Origin: Bacteroidota bacterium
GTDB lineage: Bacteria; Bacteroidota; Ignavibacteria; Kryptoniales; JAKASW01
Reading direction: 5' to 3'
DNA: 34,455 nt
Assembly: GCA_021789755.1 (NCBI GenBank)
Contig: JAJYJD010000003.1
Span: 1-34,455 of the forward strand
The position numbers and the translations under genes were made by a program. Below the pieces are notes generated by a model that was given only the letters and a program-made list of their open reading frames with translations, did not search any database and had not been told where the DNA came from. Below are positions 1 to 8,014 of the stretch, one piece after another (position 1 is the first letter of the stretch; each line of letters begins with the position of its first letter).

Positions 1-69
1 CAGATTTGCATCATATTTCGCGGCGGCCTCATCCAAGCCGACGGGCAGTACGCCTTGTTCTTGAGACAT
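1..69 (-). CDS. Start of next ABC-cluster gene, probably ABC-2 permease (partial)
   Basis: Only the first 23 codons lie in the window, beginning MSQEQGVLPVGLDEAAAKYD. The ATG is preceded by a strong ribosome binding site (CAGGAGAG, about 10 nt upstream), which supports a real start although it lies inside the upstream ATPase gene. The two genes overlap by 41 bases in different frames. The visible residues are hydrophilic and not diagnostic. An ABC-2 membrane permease is inferred purely from position after a DrrA-type ATPase, where the permease normally follows. Confidence 0.5.
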   Translation of the reverse strand, partial: MSQEQGVLPVGLDEAAAKYDANL

Positions 70-844
70 CTTTAAATCTCTCTCCTGTTTCTTCTGTTTC
101 CAGTGTCTTCCCGACATAGAACTCGAACACTTCGTTGAGGCTCGCAACACCGCCGTTCCGGGGAATGGATGCCTTGAGTTCGGCGGGCGAACCGATTGCC
201 GCAACTTTCCCTTTGTTCATGATTGCAACTCTGTCGCACATCTCATCGGCCTCTTCCATGTAATGCGTCGTCATAATAATGGTGGTTCCGTCCTTCGCCA
301 GCGCGCCGACATATTTCCATACCGTTTCCCTCGCGACAGGATCGAGCCCGACTGTCGGCTCGTCGAGATACAGGATGCGGGGTCTGTGAAGGACCGCCTG
401 GGCAATCTCGAGCCGCCTGATCATCCCTCCCGAATAACTTCTCACCAGCTTGTCGGCCGATTCCGACAAACCCATGAAGTGCAGAGAGTTGTCTATCATT
501 TTCCCCCTCTCCTTCGCCGGTATGTCATAAAGCTTGGCAAATATCAGGAGGTTCTCGTATCCGCTCAGGCTTCCGTCGGCTGAAAGCAGTTGAGGAACAT
601 ACCCTATCGCACGCCGCACCCGCGGTGCCTGATGAACGACATCGAAGCCCGCAACTGTAGCGACACCCGACGTCGGTGGAAGAAGAGTCGTCAACATTTT
701 TATGGTCGTCGTCTTTCCGGCGCCGTTTGGTCCGACGACTCCAAAGACTTCGCCGGATTCCACGGAGAAAGAAATTGAATCCACCGCCGTAAATGCGCCG
801 AACCTCTTTGTCAGGTTTTTCACTTCGAGAATAGTCTTACTCAT
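29..844 (-). CDS. DrrA-type ABC transporter ATP-binding protein
   Basis: This is the nucleotide-binding subunit of an ABC exporter of the daunorubicin-resistance (DrrA/CcmA) class, which powers efflux of drugs or lipids with an ABC-2 permease. All motifs are present in order: Walker A GPNGAGKTT near residue 39, Q-loop (GYVPQ), signature SYSGGMIRRLEIA near 137, Walker B ILYLDEPTVGLDP near 157 and the H-loop (TTHYMEEAD). The C-terminal segment SLNEVFEFYVGKT is typical of the DrrA group. The 271-aa length is slightly short for a family that often exceeds 300. The gene follows the methyltransferase by 90 bp and overlaps the next start by 41 nt, implying translational coupling. It is probably the distal part of the efflux operon; the exported substrate is unknown. 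Confidence 0.9.
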   Translation of the reverse strand: MSKTILEVKNLTKRFGAFTAVDSISFSVESGEVFGVVGPNGAGKTTTIKMLTTLLPPTSGVATVAGFDVVHQAPRVRRAIGYVPQLLSADGSLSGYENLLIFAKLYDIPAKERGKMIDNSLHFMGLSESADKLVRSYSGGMIRRLEIAQAVLHRPRILYLDEPTVGLDPVARETVWKYVGALAKDGTTIIMTTHYMEEADEMCDRVAIMNKGKVAAIGSPAELKASIPRNGGVASLNEVFEFYVGKTLETEETGERFKDVSRTRRTARRLG

Positions 845-934
845 TGAGAATGATCCCCTTGTCTTTCACGGTTCCCTTGCAGACGACTTCCTGCAAATAA
901 TGAAAATCATGCGCGATCCGGGAAGTTTTTCATC

Positions 935-1873
935 TCAGGATTTCGCCCTCATCATAAACAGAAAATCCAGCCCGAACTTATGCAGGCCGGGAATCATCTG
1001 AAAATTTCCTTGCACATATCGGTATCTTTGATAGAAGTCCGAGTGACGCCTGGGCTTGTCGCGAATTTCCACTTCCGAACCTGTCGGCTTCTCGGGCGAC
1101 TCTCTTGGGAAGTAATCCTTCTTCCAGTCTTTCTTCCGGGGCAGGTAGCCCATACTCCTGAATCCGCGTTTTACGCTGTAAGTCTTCATTTTATCGATGA
1201 CGAATCCCGCCTGGTCCAGAATCGTCAAGAGCGTTCGGGCAGGGAAGAAGAAAATATGTCCGTTCTTACTGCGGGCGGGTTTGCCCTCGATCTTGTAGAA
1301 ATCGATCAGGTCCAGCGAGTCGTTAAAACCGTTTGGGACCGAAAGAAAGAAGATACCGTCGGGTTTGATTACACGCCTGCACTCCTTCAGCAAAGAAATC
1401 GGATCCAGAACATGCTCAAGAACATTGTTCACATGAACATAATCGAAAAAGCTTTGGGGAAATCCGGCCTCTGAAAGATCTCCGTGCCTCACATCCAGAC
1501 TGAGCTTTTCGCGGGCGAATCGGACAGCGCTCTCACCGAAGTCAGTCCCGTAGACGTCCCAATTGGAATGTTTCTTTATACCGTTTATGAAAAAACCTGT
1601 TGCGCAGCCGACGTCAAGGAATCTTCCGGTTTGCTTCAGACGGTGCAGGCGCTTTGCGTACGCCATGCCTTTCCCTTCCTCTCTTTCCCGGTCGAAGTCG
1701 TAATACGATGCCGAGTAGAAGATGTCCAGCTGCGCGGGGGTAGGCAGAGGGTCGAAAAAAATCACACCGCACTGCGCGCATTCAACGAGATCGAAGTCGG
1801 TTTGATAGACGAGGTTGACCCTGCTGAGGAAACGTTTATCTTGGGCATTGCCGCAGATCGGACACTCTTTCAT
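935..1873 (-). CDS. Zinc-ribbon class I SAM-dependent methyltransferase
   Basis: A soluble methyltransferase of about 312 aa. The N-terminus carries two CxxC pairs (CPICG and, about 27 residues later, CAQCG), a zinc ribbon common in methyltransferases of sugar and polyketide tailoring clusters. The Rossmann SAM-binding motif I is FLDVGCATGFF, followed by the acidic loop of YGTDFGESA and motif IV/post I around VHVNNVLEHVLDP, as in the Methyltransf_11/23 families. The ORF track starts at 1909, but the ATG at 1873 (MKECPICG) has a clear AGGAG ribosome binding site five bases upstream, so that start is used. It lies between a GT4 glycosyltransferase and an ABC ATPase, suggesting modification of a small molecule or glycan. 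The substrate cannot be told from sequence. Confidence 0.85.
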   Translation of the reverse strand: MKECPICGNAQDKRFLSRVNLVYQTDFDLVECAQCGVIFFDPLPTPAQLDIFYSASYYDFDREREEGKGMAYAKRLHRLKQTGRFLDVGCATGFFINGIKKHSNWDVYGTDFGESAVRFAREKLSLDVRHGDLSEAGFPQSFFDYVHVNNVLEHVLDPISLLKECRRVIKPDGIFFLSVPNGFNDSLDLIDFYKIEGKPARSKNGHIFFFPARTLLTILDQAGFVIDKMKTYSVKRGFRSMGYLPRKKDWKKDYFPRESPEKPTGSEVEIRDKPRRHSDFYQRYRYVQGNFQMIPGLHKFGLDFLFMMRAKS

Positions 1874-1952
1874 GATGACTCCTGTTGCAAGTCCGGATGT
1901 GTCTGACAATTGATCTCAGATAAGAATATCTCAACGGCCATAAAATAGAAAC

Positions 1953-3074
1953 TCAGTCCTCTACCTCTTTTCCCGTGTAGTATCGTTCAAGGCTGTCGAC
2001 GCCCGAACTCAAACTGAAAAGCTGTTCGACCCTTTTTCTCCCGGCTTCGCCATGCGACCGTCGAACGTTCGGATCACGGACGAGTCTCAGAATGCCGTCC
2101 GCAAGCGATTTGTAATCCTTTGGCGGAACAAGGAGACCTGTTTCGTTATCGACAACGATGTCGAGCACACCGGCGCTTTTACTCGCGACAACAGGAAGCT
2201 TCATCGCCATCGCCTCGGCGAGTCCCAGCCCGAAGGATTCCTCGTGCGACGGAAATGCCAGGATGTCAAACGCCGTCAATAGACGGGGCACATCCTTTCT
2301 GAATCCGGTGAAGGTGACGACGTCTTTCAAACCGAGGTCTCCGGCGAGATTTCTTATTTTCGACTCATAAGGCCCTTCACCAAAACTCGCACCGCCGACA
2401 ACGAGGAATTGCAGGTTCATACCCGACGAATCCGTCAAACTCTTTGCGGCCATCAGGAATTCTTCATGCCCTTTTCCAGGCGACATTCTGCCGACCATAC
2501 CGATAAGAAGCGTGTTTTCAGGAATGCCAAGCTCGGCCCGCACCTCGGACTTTCTGTAAAGCGAAGGATCGAACGTCTCGAGCGGTATCCCCGGGGGAAG
2601 GACATGGACTTTCGATTCGGGCACCGGACAGGTATTCAGAACGCTCCCCTTTATGTAATTGGAGATCGCAAATGTTCCCTGAAGCCTTCCGTACAGAAAC
2701 CGGTGAAGCGGGTCGGTTTTCTTCACGCCGCTTGCCATATGTTTCGTCAGAAAAAATTTTGCGTCTGAAGACGCAAGCTTAAGAGCAGGAACCAGCCACC
2801 ATAGATCGTGAGAAAGGTGAGTATGCACTACATCGAAGTCGTAGTCCCTCAGCAATCTGCTCAATTCTCTGATGGTACGGAACGCCTGTTTATCGTCACC
2901 CAGTAGGCCCACAGCCGGTATGCCGGCGGCGTAAGCCTCCTTGAGAATCGTCGACCTTGGCGTGCAGAGGAGGCTGACGTCATGGCCTCGTCTCCGCAAT
3001 TCGCGGGATATCAGGACTGCCTGCATCTCGAGTCCGCCCCATGAACGTGAGCCGCATGACTGGAGAATCTTCAA
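1953..3074 (-). CDS. GT4-family glycosyltransferase
   Basis: A cytoplasmic or membrane-associated retaining glycosyltransferase of the GT-B fold, family GT4 (373 aa, usual length). The N-terminal domain has the acceptor-side glycine-rich loop WGGLEMQAVLISREL and VVHTHLSHD. The C-terminal domain has the donor-binding VGRMSPGKGHEEFL and the EX7E-type motif HEESFGLGLAEAMAMKLP, followed by GLLVPPKD. The start codon is TTG at 3074, which reads MKILQSCGSRSWGG and fits the usual GT4 N-terminus. No better ATG exists upstream. An AAGG ribosome binding site lies inside the 3' arm of a small hairpin just before the start. Sugar donor and acceptor are unknown. The neighbouring methyltransferase suggests decoration of a metabolite or surface glycan. 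Confidence 0.88.
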   Translation of the reverse strand: MKILQSCGSRSWGGLEMQAVLISRELRRRGHDVSLLCTPRSTILKEAYAAGIPAVGLLGDDKQAFRTIRELSRLLRDYDFDVVHTHLSHDLWWLVPALKLASSDAKFFLTKHMASGVKKTDPLHRFLYGRLQGTFAISNYIKGSVLNTCPVPESKVHVLPPGIPLETFDPSLYRKSEVRAELGIPENTLLIGMVGRMSPGKGHEEFLMAAKSLTDSSGMNLQFLVVGGASFGEGPYESKIRNLAGDLGLKDVVTFTGFRKDVPRLLTAFDILAFPSHEESFGLGLAEAMAMKLPVVASKSAGVLDIVVDNETGLLVPPKDYKSLADGILRLVRDPNVRRSHGEAGRKRVEQLFSLSSGVDSLERYYTGKEVED

Positions 3075-3079
3075 GCTAT

Positions 3080-3096
3080 AAACCTTGCGAAGGTTT
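3080..3096. repeat. Inverted repeat AAACCTT-N3-AAGGTTT before the GT4 gene
   Basis: Seven-base arms with a three-base loop, read directly. In the minus-strand transcript it forms a hairpin immediately upstream of the TTG start at 3074, and its 3' arm contains the AAGG that would serve as ribosome binding site. A closely similar palindrome lies 50 bp away at the end of the tolC-like gene, so this may be a small repeated extragenic palindrome. Confidence 0.6.
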
Positions 3097-3132
3097 GAAA
3101 CCGGAAGACTTCATCGAACCCCGTCAAGGTCT

Positions 3133-3151
3133 GTAACCTTCGGAAGGTTAC
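3133..3151. repeat. 19-bp palindrome overlapping the tolC-like stop codon
   Basis: GTAACCTTCGGAAGGTTAC is perfectly self-complementary except for the central base. The TAA stop of the TolC-type gene lies inside it. There is no T-run, so it is not a standard intrinsic terminator. It shares the AACCTT...AAGGTT core with the repeat at 3080-3096. Together they could stabilise or process the mRNA between the efflux genes and the glycosyltransferase. Confidence 0.6.
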
Positions 3152-4476
3152 CATGCTTTTTCTCCGATTGCCTGCTGGAGTTCGTACCTCCCGATCACGT
3201 ATTTGTACAGTGCCTGCAAGCGCATCAGCCTTGCCTGGGAGAGGGCTGTCTCCGCGTCGAGGAGATCGAGGTTCGTCACCGTCCCCGCCTCGTAGCGAAT
3301 CCTGGCGAGGCTCAGCGCACTCTCCGCCTGCTGTACCGTTATGTCGCTCGTCTGCAGCTTGTCCAGGCTGGAACGAAGGTCGACAATTCCTCTCTGCACG
3401 TCGGCCTTCACTTCCTGAACGACGTTAGACTTGTACGATTCGGCCGCTTTCACACCCGCGCTGGCCTCCTCCTCCATGCTCTGTCTGCGGTAACCGCCGA
3501 AGAACGGAACGAATCCAGAAATCGGTATCTGAAGCTGAGCCGCCGCGGCAAAGTTTCCTCTCCACGCGTCAAGGTTCGGCTCGTAACCGTTCTTGAAACC
3601 CCAGGCAAAGGCCACATTGAGCGAAGGGTTGTCTACGGCAGATGCAACGTTGTAACGAGCCTGCGCCGTCGCAATCTCGTCGTTTGCCGATTTCAACTCC
3701 ACTCGATTCTCCATAGCAATTCCGGTCAGGGAGTCCGGATTAAGCGACAGCGGCATCTCATTGAATTCGCCTGCGAGCCTGAGCGGTGAATCCTGGGAAA
3801 TACCGAGCAACCGCCTGAGAACTATTTCGGTATTCGACAACGAATTTTCAAGGTTGATCATCTCGTCCTGGGCCGCTGCGACGCGAACCTGCGTCGTCAG
3901 AACGTCGAAGTCCGTCGCCGTTCCTGCCTCAACTTTCCTCTTCGTCATCAAAATATGTTCATTCAGCGTGTTTATTGCGTCGTCTTGAACGCGGATACTT
4001 CTCTGAAGAAACAGTACGGCATAAAAAGTCTGTATGGTCCTGTACGCCAGATCCTGGCGGACCAGCTCGTACCTGTCCTTTGCACTCTTCACCTGCGTCT
4101 TGGCGAGATCGATGTTTTTCTGTCGCCTGTTAAAGTCGTAAACCGTCCCGCTGAAGCCGACGTGTTCGTCGTAGTTGTTTGCCGGAGCCAGGACAATGTT
4201 TCCGAACCCGGGAAAACTAAAAGCCGGGATGGGACCTATGCGGGTGTAGTTGAGAGAGACGCCTCCTTCCGGATAGAGAGGACTCTTGCTTACCTTGACG
4301 CCAGCCTGCGAATCATTGACCTCTTCCGCCGCCTGTTGAATCGTGGGATTGGTCGCAAGGACCATCCGAACGGCTTGGTTCACCGTCAGAGAGTCCGCGG
4401 GACCTGTTTGAGAGAAAGCCTGCGCCGACAGCGAAAGGAAGATCACCGTCAGCAATAGTATAATACGAGATTTCAT
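3148..4476 (-). CDS. TolC-family outer membrane efflux protein
   Basis: An outer-membrane channel of the TolC/OEP family (about 442 aa, usual length) that would complete a tripartite pump with the HlyD and MFS genes upstream. The preferred start, ATG at 4476, gives a clean signal peptide (MKSRIILLLTVIFLSLSAQA, then FSQ). The ORF track start at 4515 would add an unlikely hydrophilic extension. Two OEP repeats are visible, each with long alpha-helical stretches: first NQAVRMVLATNPTIQQAAEEV and QRSIRVQDDAINTLNEH, later SLARIRYEAGTVTNLDLLDAE, a hallmark of the family. It follows the last MFS gene by about 60 bp. Functional partnership is inferred from gene order. Confidence 0.92.
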   Translation of the reverse strand: MKSRIILLLTVIFLSLSAQAFSQTGPADSLTVNQAVRMVLATNPTIQQAAEEVNDSQAGVKVSKSPLYPEGGVSLNYTRIGPIPAFSFPGFGNIVLAPANNYDEHVGFSGTVYDFNRRQKNIDLAKTQVKSAKDRYELVRQDLAYRTIQTFYAVLFLQRSIRVQDDAINTLNEHILMTKRKVEAGTATDFDVLTTQVRVAAAQDEMINLENSLSNTEIVLRRLLGISQDSPLRLAGEFNEMPLSLNPDSLTGIAMENRVELKSANDEIATAQARYNVASAVDNPSLNVAFAWGFKNGYEPNLDAWRGNFAAAAQLQIPISGFVPFFGGYRRQSMEEEASAGVKAAESYKSNVVQEVKADVQRGIVDLRSSLDKLQTSDITVQQAESALSLARIRYEAGTVTNLDLLDAETALSQARLMRLQALYKYVIGRYELQQAIGEKAW

Positions 4477-4538
4477 TATTTCCACCATTGTTTGAGATAC
4501 GTGTTTAAAAATCACTTTTAAAAACTCCAGTCTATTGT

Positions 4539-6179
4539 CTATTCCATCGCGACAATTTTCTCGCCGTGCTCTTTCTTCTTCCTGCTTCTCAGGAAGAGTA
4601 CGGGAACAACGCAGAGGAAGGTTATCGCGGCAGCAATGAAGAAATCGTCATCCACTGCCGATACGAATGCCTGCTGACTGACGTTGTAAACAAGAAGGGC
4701 CTGTGCCCGCGCCGACGAGATGGCGGCGTTACCTCCGACCGCCTGCTGGGCAAATGACTTGAGCATTGTCAGAGCATTCCTCACCGCCGGTGAATATTTG
4801 TTCACCGCCTGTCCGTAAATGGTTTCGTGAAAAGCTGTGCGGTCGGTCAGCAAAGTCCCCATTATCGCGACTCCGAAACTGCCGCCTACCTGCCTCAGCA
4901 CGTTGTAGAGACCTGACGCTCTTGCCATCTTCTCTTTCGGTACATCGGAAAGCGATAGCGAGCTCAACGGAGTGAATATGAAACCCATCCCAAGTCCGCG
5001 CAGGTAAATCGATATCATAACCGAGTGGGTTTCGGAAAACAGCGACAGGAAATGGTTGCTGAAGAGGCTCAAAGCCAAAACAATAACACCATAAAGGGCC
5101 AAATACTTCGGATTAAGTCTGTCGGACAAGTATCCCGCGAGCGGACCCATCGTTCCCTGGAGGAAACCCAGCGGCAGGAAAAGCGACCCCGCCTGGAACG
5201 CGGTATATCCCAATCCGTTCTGCAGATACAACGGCAGAAGGAAAGTGCTGCCGAACATTCCCATTCCGAAAATGAAAAGGACGAGGTTAGCCATGGCAAA
5301 GTTGAAGTTCTTCATCAGGCTCAGATCGACGAGCGGTTCACGCGTGTTCAATTCCACAGCGATGAAAGCCACCAGTCCTATAAGCGATAACGCGAAGCAG
5401 GATAGAATGAACGGCGATGTCCACCCGCCGGTGTTCCAATCCGCATCCCCATCCGACAGCGCGAGGAGCAGACTCGTGAGAAACAGCGCCATCGAGATGA
5501 AGCCGGCTGCGTCGAACGAGCGGGATTTCTGCGACTGGTATTCGCGTTGTATAACCAGCGTGGCGAAGATGGCTACGATTCCGATGGGTACGTTTATGTC
5601 ATATATCGAATGCCAGGCAAAATTATCGATAAGATAGCCGCCGAGCGTGGGACCGAGAGAGACCGATGCGGCGGAAGCGACCGACCAGAACCCGATGGCC
5701 GTCCCGCGCTTTTCGGGAGGAAACTCTCTCATGACAATGGCCATGCCGACCGGCATCAGGAGTCCTCCACCGATGCCCTGGATCACACGAAACGCGATAA
5801 GTGCCGTAATGCTCCATGATAATGAACATAACAGTGATCCGGCGGTAAATAGAGTGAGTGCCGTAGCGTAAGTTTTTTTGTAGCCGAACCTGTCGGCGAT
5901 CCATCCTGAGGTCGGCAACATTGTCGCCAGAGCCAGCAGGTATCCTGTCGCTACCCATTTAGCGGTATCCACACCGACTCCGAAAGTTGCCATTATGGTC
6001 GGCATCGAGACATCCACGATGCTCGAATCGAGGACGACCATGAATGTCCCGAACATGACATTAACCAGCACCCACCATTTATACGACGGGTGCTGATGAT
6101 TGGGAATTCCTATTGTATCAGAAAGGGACTTTTCGCTCCCGTTTGTATTAAGATGTGAATCGTGATTATTGTTATTCAT
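4539..6179 (-). CDS. DHA2 (EmrB/QacA-type) MFS drug transporter, copy 1
   Basis: A 14-helix major facilitator exporter of the DHA2 family (about 546 aa). Diagnostic motifs are the D1 region GTFMVVLDSSIVDVSMPTIM in helix 1, motif A GWIADRFGYKKTY, and motif C around RVIQGIGGGLLMPVGMAIV. The loop REFPPEKRGTAIGFW is also conserved. The N-terminus NHQHPSYKWWVLVNVM is nearly shared with copy 2. The start is ambiguous: TTG at 6194 or ATG at 6179; neither has a strong ribosome binding site, and the ATG is chosen. This is the third transporter in transcription order and immediately precedes the tolC-like gene. The family uses the proton gradient to expel lipophilic drugs, usually with an EmrA-like adaptor. 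The substrate is unknown. Confidence 0.93.
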   Translation of the reverse strand: MNNNNHDSHLNTNGSEKSLSDTIGIPNHQHPSYKWWVLVNVMFGTFMVVLDSSIVDVSMPTIMATFGVGVDTAKWVATGYLLALATMLPTSGWIADRFGYKKTYATALTLFTAGSLLCSLSWSITALIAFRVIQGIGGGLLMPVGMAIVMREFPPEKRGTAIGFWSVASAASVSLGPTLGGYLIDNFAWHSIYDINVPIGIVAIFATLVIQREYQSQKSRSFDAAGFISMALFLTSLLLALSDGDADWNTGGWTSPFILSCFALSLIGLVAFIAVELNTREPLVDLSLMKNFNFAMANLVLFIFGMGMFGSTFLLPLYLQNGLGYTAFQAGSLFLPLGFLQGTMGPLAGYLSDRLNPKYLALYGVIVLALSLFSNHFLSLFSETHSVMISIYLRGLGMGFIFTPLSSLSLSDVPKEKMARASGLYNVLRQVGGSFGVAIMGTLLTDRTAFHETIYGQAVNKYSPAVRNALTMLKSFAQQAVGGNAAISSARAQALLVYNVSQQAFVSAVDDDFFIAAAITFLCVVPVLFLRSRKKKEHGEKIVAME

Positions 6180-6312
6180 TTCCAAGTGTATCAAAGAAAT
6201 ATTTCAACATGCTGAGATCCTGGAAGAAGAACCGGGCAGTAATCGAAGTTCCATCGTTCCATTGACCGGCTATCGTAATCTTCCGACATTCCAAAACTCC
6301 CTCTCCCTCCCG

Positions 6313-7944
6313 CTATTCCATCGCAACGACTTTCACCTTCTCGCCTTTCCGTTTCTTGTACCGCAGGAATAATATCGGGACAAGGCAAAGAACAGTTATT
6401 GCGGCCGCTACCAGGAAGTCGTCGTCGACCGCGGATACGAAGGCCTGCTGGCTGATCTGGTATCCCAGAAGCGCCTCCGCTCTCATAGCGGACATCGACA
6501 AGGTTCCGCCCACCGCGTGCTGAGAAAAATTCTTAAGCCCGAGCAGGACGTTCTGCACCACGGGAGAAGCCGGGCTGACGGATTGCCCATACATCGTGTC
6601 ATGGAAAATTGTCCGGTCAGTCAGAAGCGTTCCCATTATTGCCACGCCGAAGCTGCCGCCGACCTGTCTGATGACATTGAAGAGCCCCGACGCCTGGGCC
6701 ATACGCTCCCGGGGAATATCTGAAAGCGAAAGTGTGTTCAGCGGCGTAAATATGAGTGCCATCCCGAAGCCGCGCAGGTAAAGTGAAACCATAATGTCCG
6801 ACGTCATCGAGAAGAGAGAAAGAAAATGATTAACAAAGAGGCTCATCGCCAGAAGAATGATTCCAACCCCGGCAATGATTTTGGGATTCAGCTTATCCGA
6901 AAGCGCGCCGGATATCGGACCCATCACAGCCATTATCAATCCGAGAGGCAGGAAGAGCGAGCCCGCCTGAAACGCGGTGTATCCGAGTCCGTTCTGCAGG
7001 TAAAGCGGAAGGAGGAAAGTACTTCCGAACATTCCCATACCGAAAATGAACAGAACAAGATTTGACATGCCGAAGTTGAAATTCTTCAGCAGCCTGAGTT
7101 CGATCAGAGGATGTTTAATGTTAAACTCGACGGAAAGAAAGACGACGAGCCCGATCAGCGACAGGGCGAAGCACCCTAATATGAACGGCGATGTCCAGCC
7201 TCCGGTGTTCCACGACGCATTGCCGTCGGAGAGAGCAATAAGCAGAGGCGCGAGAAAAGTCACAATGGAAAGGAACCCTATGATATCGAAAGAGCGGCCG
7301 CTTTGAATCTTGTATTCACGCTGTATCACGAGGGTCGCGAAAACGCCCACGATCCCGACCGGTACATTAATGTCAAATATCGAATGCCATGCGAAGTTGT
7401 CGATGAGATATCCGCCCAGAGTGGGGCCGAGAGAAACCGACGCGGCGGCGGCGATCGCCCAGAAGCCGAGAGCGGTGCCTCGTTTCTCGGGAGGGAACTC
7501 ACGCACGACTATAGCCATACCGACGGGCATTAACAGGCCACCGCCCGCGCCCTGGATCGCCCGGAACATGATTAACGCGGTCATGTTCCATGAAATCGAA
7601 CAGAGCAACGATCCCGCCGTGAACAGTGCCAGCCCGAGGCTGTAAGTCTTCCTGAAACCGAAATGATCGGCAATCCAGCCGGATGTCGGAAGAAGAATGG
7701 CAAAAGCCAGGAGGTAGGCCGTAGCAATCCATTTTACCGTATCGATCCCGACGCCGAACGTCGCCATGACCTTCGCAAGCGACACATCAACGATCGTCGA
7801 ATCGAGAACCACCATGAAGGTTCCCATCATCACATTCGCAAGAACCCACCACTTGTACGAAGGATGTTCATGATGCGGGACTCCGATGCTGCCGGAGAGC
7901 CCGGAACCGTTCGATCTATTTGGGAAATTTCCATTTGTTTTCAT
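6313..7944 (-). CDS. DHA2 (EmrB/QacA-type) MFS drug transporter, copy 2
   Basis: A 14-helix DHA2 exporter of about 543 aa, the closest relative of copy 1 by eye. They share long near-identical blocks such as GMGMFGSTFLLPLYLQNGLG and VIQREY. Motifs: VVLDSTIVDVSLAKVMATFG in helix 1, SGWIADHFGFRKTY (motif A) and AIQGAGGGLLMPVGMAIV (motif C). The C-terminal tail is rich in Lys/Arg (RYKKRKGEKVKVVAME) and ends in the same VVAME-type tail as its neighbours. The ORF track begins at a TTG directly before an ATG; the ATG at 7944, with GAGAG upstream, is used. It lies 118 bp before copy 1. Tandem duplication is the simplest origin. Confidence 0.93.
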   Translation of the reverse strand: MKTNGNFPNRSNGSGLSGSIGVPHHEHPSYKWWVLANVMMGTFMVVLDSTIVDVSLAKVMATFGVGIDTVKWIATAYLLAFAILLPTSGWIADHFGFRKTYSLGLALFTAGSLLCSISWNMTALIMFRAIQGAGGGLLMPVGMAIVVREFPPEKRGTALGFWAIAAAASVSLGPTLGGYLIDNFAWHSIFDINVPVGIVGVFATLVIQREYKIQSGRSFDIIGFLSIVTFLAPLLIALSDGNASWNTGGWTSPFILGCFALSLIGLVVFLSVEFNIKHPLIELRLLKNFNFGMSNLVLFIFGMGMFGSTFLLPLYLQNGLGYTAFQAGSLFLPLGLIMAVMGPISGALSDKLNPKIIAGVGIILLAMSLFVNHFLSLFSMTSDIMVSLYLRGFGMALIFTPLNTLSLSDIPRERMAQASGLFNVIRQVGGSFGVAIMGTLLTDRTIFHDTMYGQSVSPASPVVQNVLLGLKNFSQHAVGGTLSMSAMRAEALLGYQISQQAFVSAVDDDFLVAAAITVLCLVPILFLRYKKRKGEKVKVVAME

Positions 7945-8014
7945 CAAGTTTCTCTCTATATAAAATTGGGTTGATAAGAATGTTTTCGTTCGTTCCTATT
8001 CCACCGGAAACGTC

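Noticed and set aside
263-1906. Many plus-strand ORFs opposite the ABC, methyltransferase and other genes
   Set aside because: They lie antisense to genes with full family motifs, have basic low-quality translations and no domain signatures; they are frame shadows.
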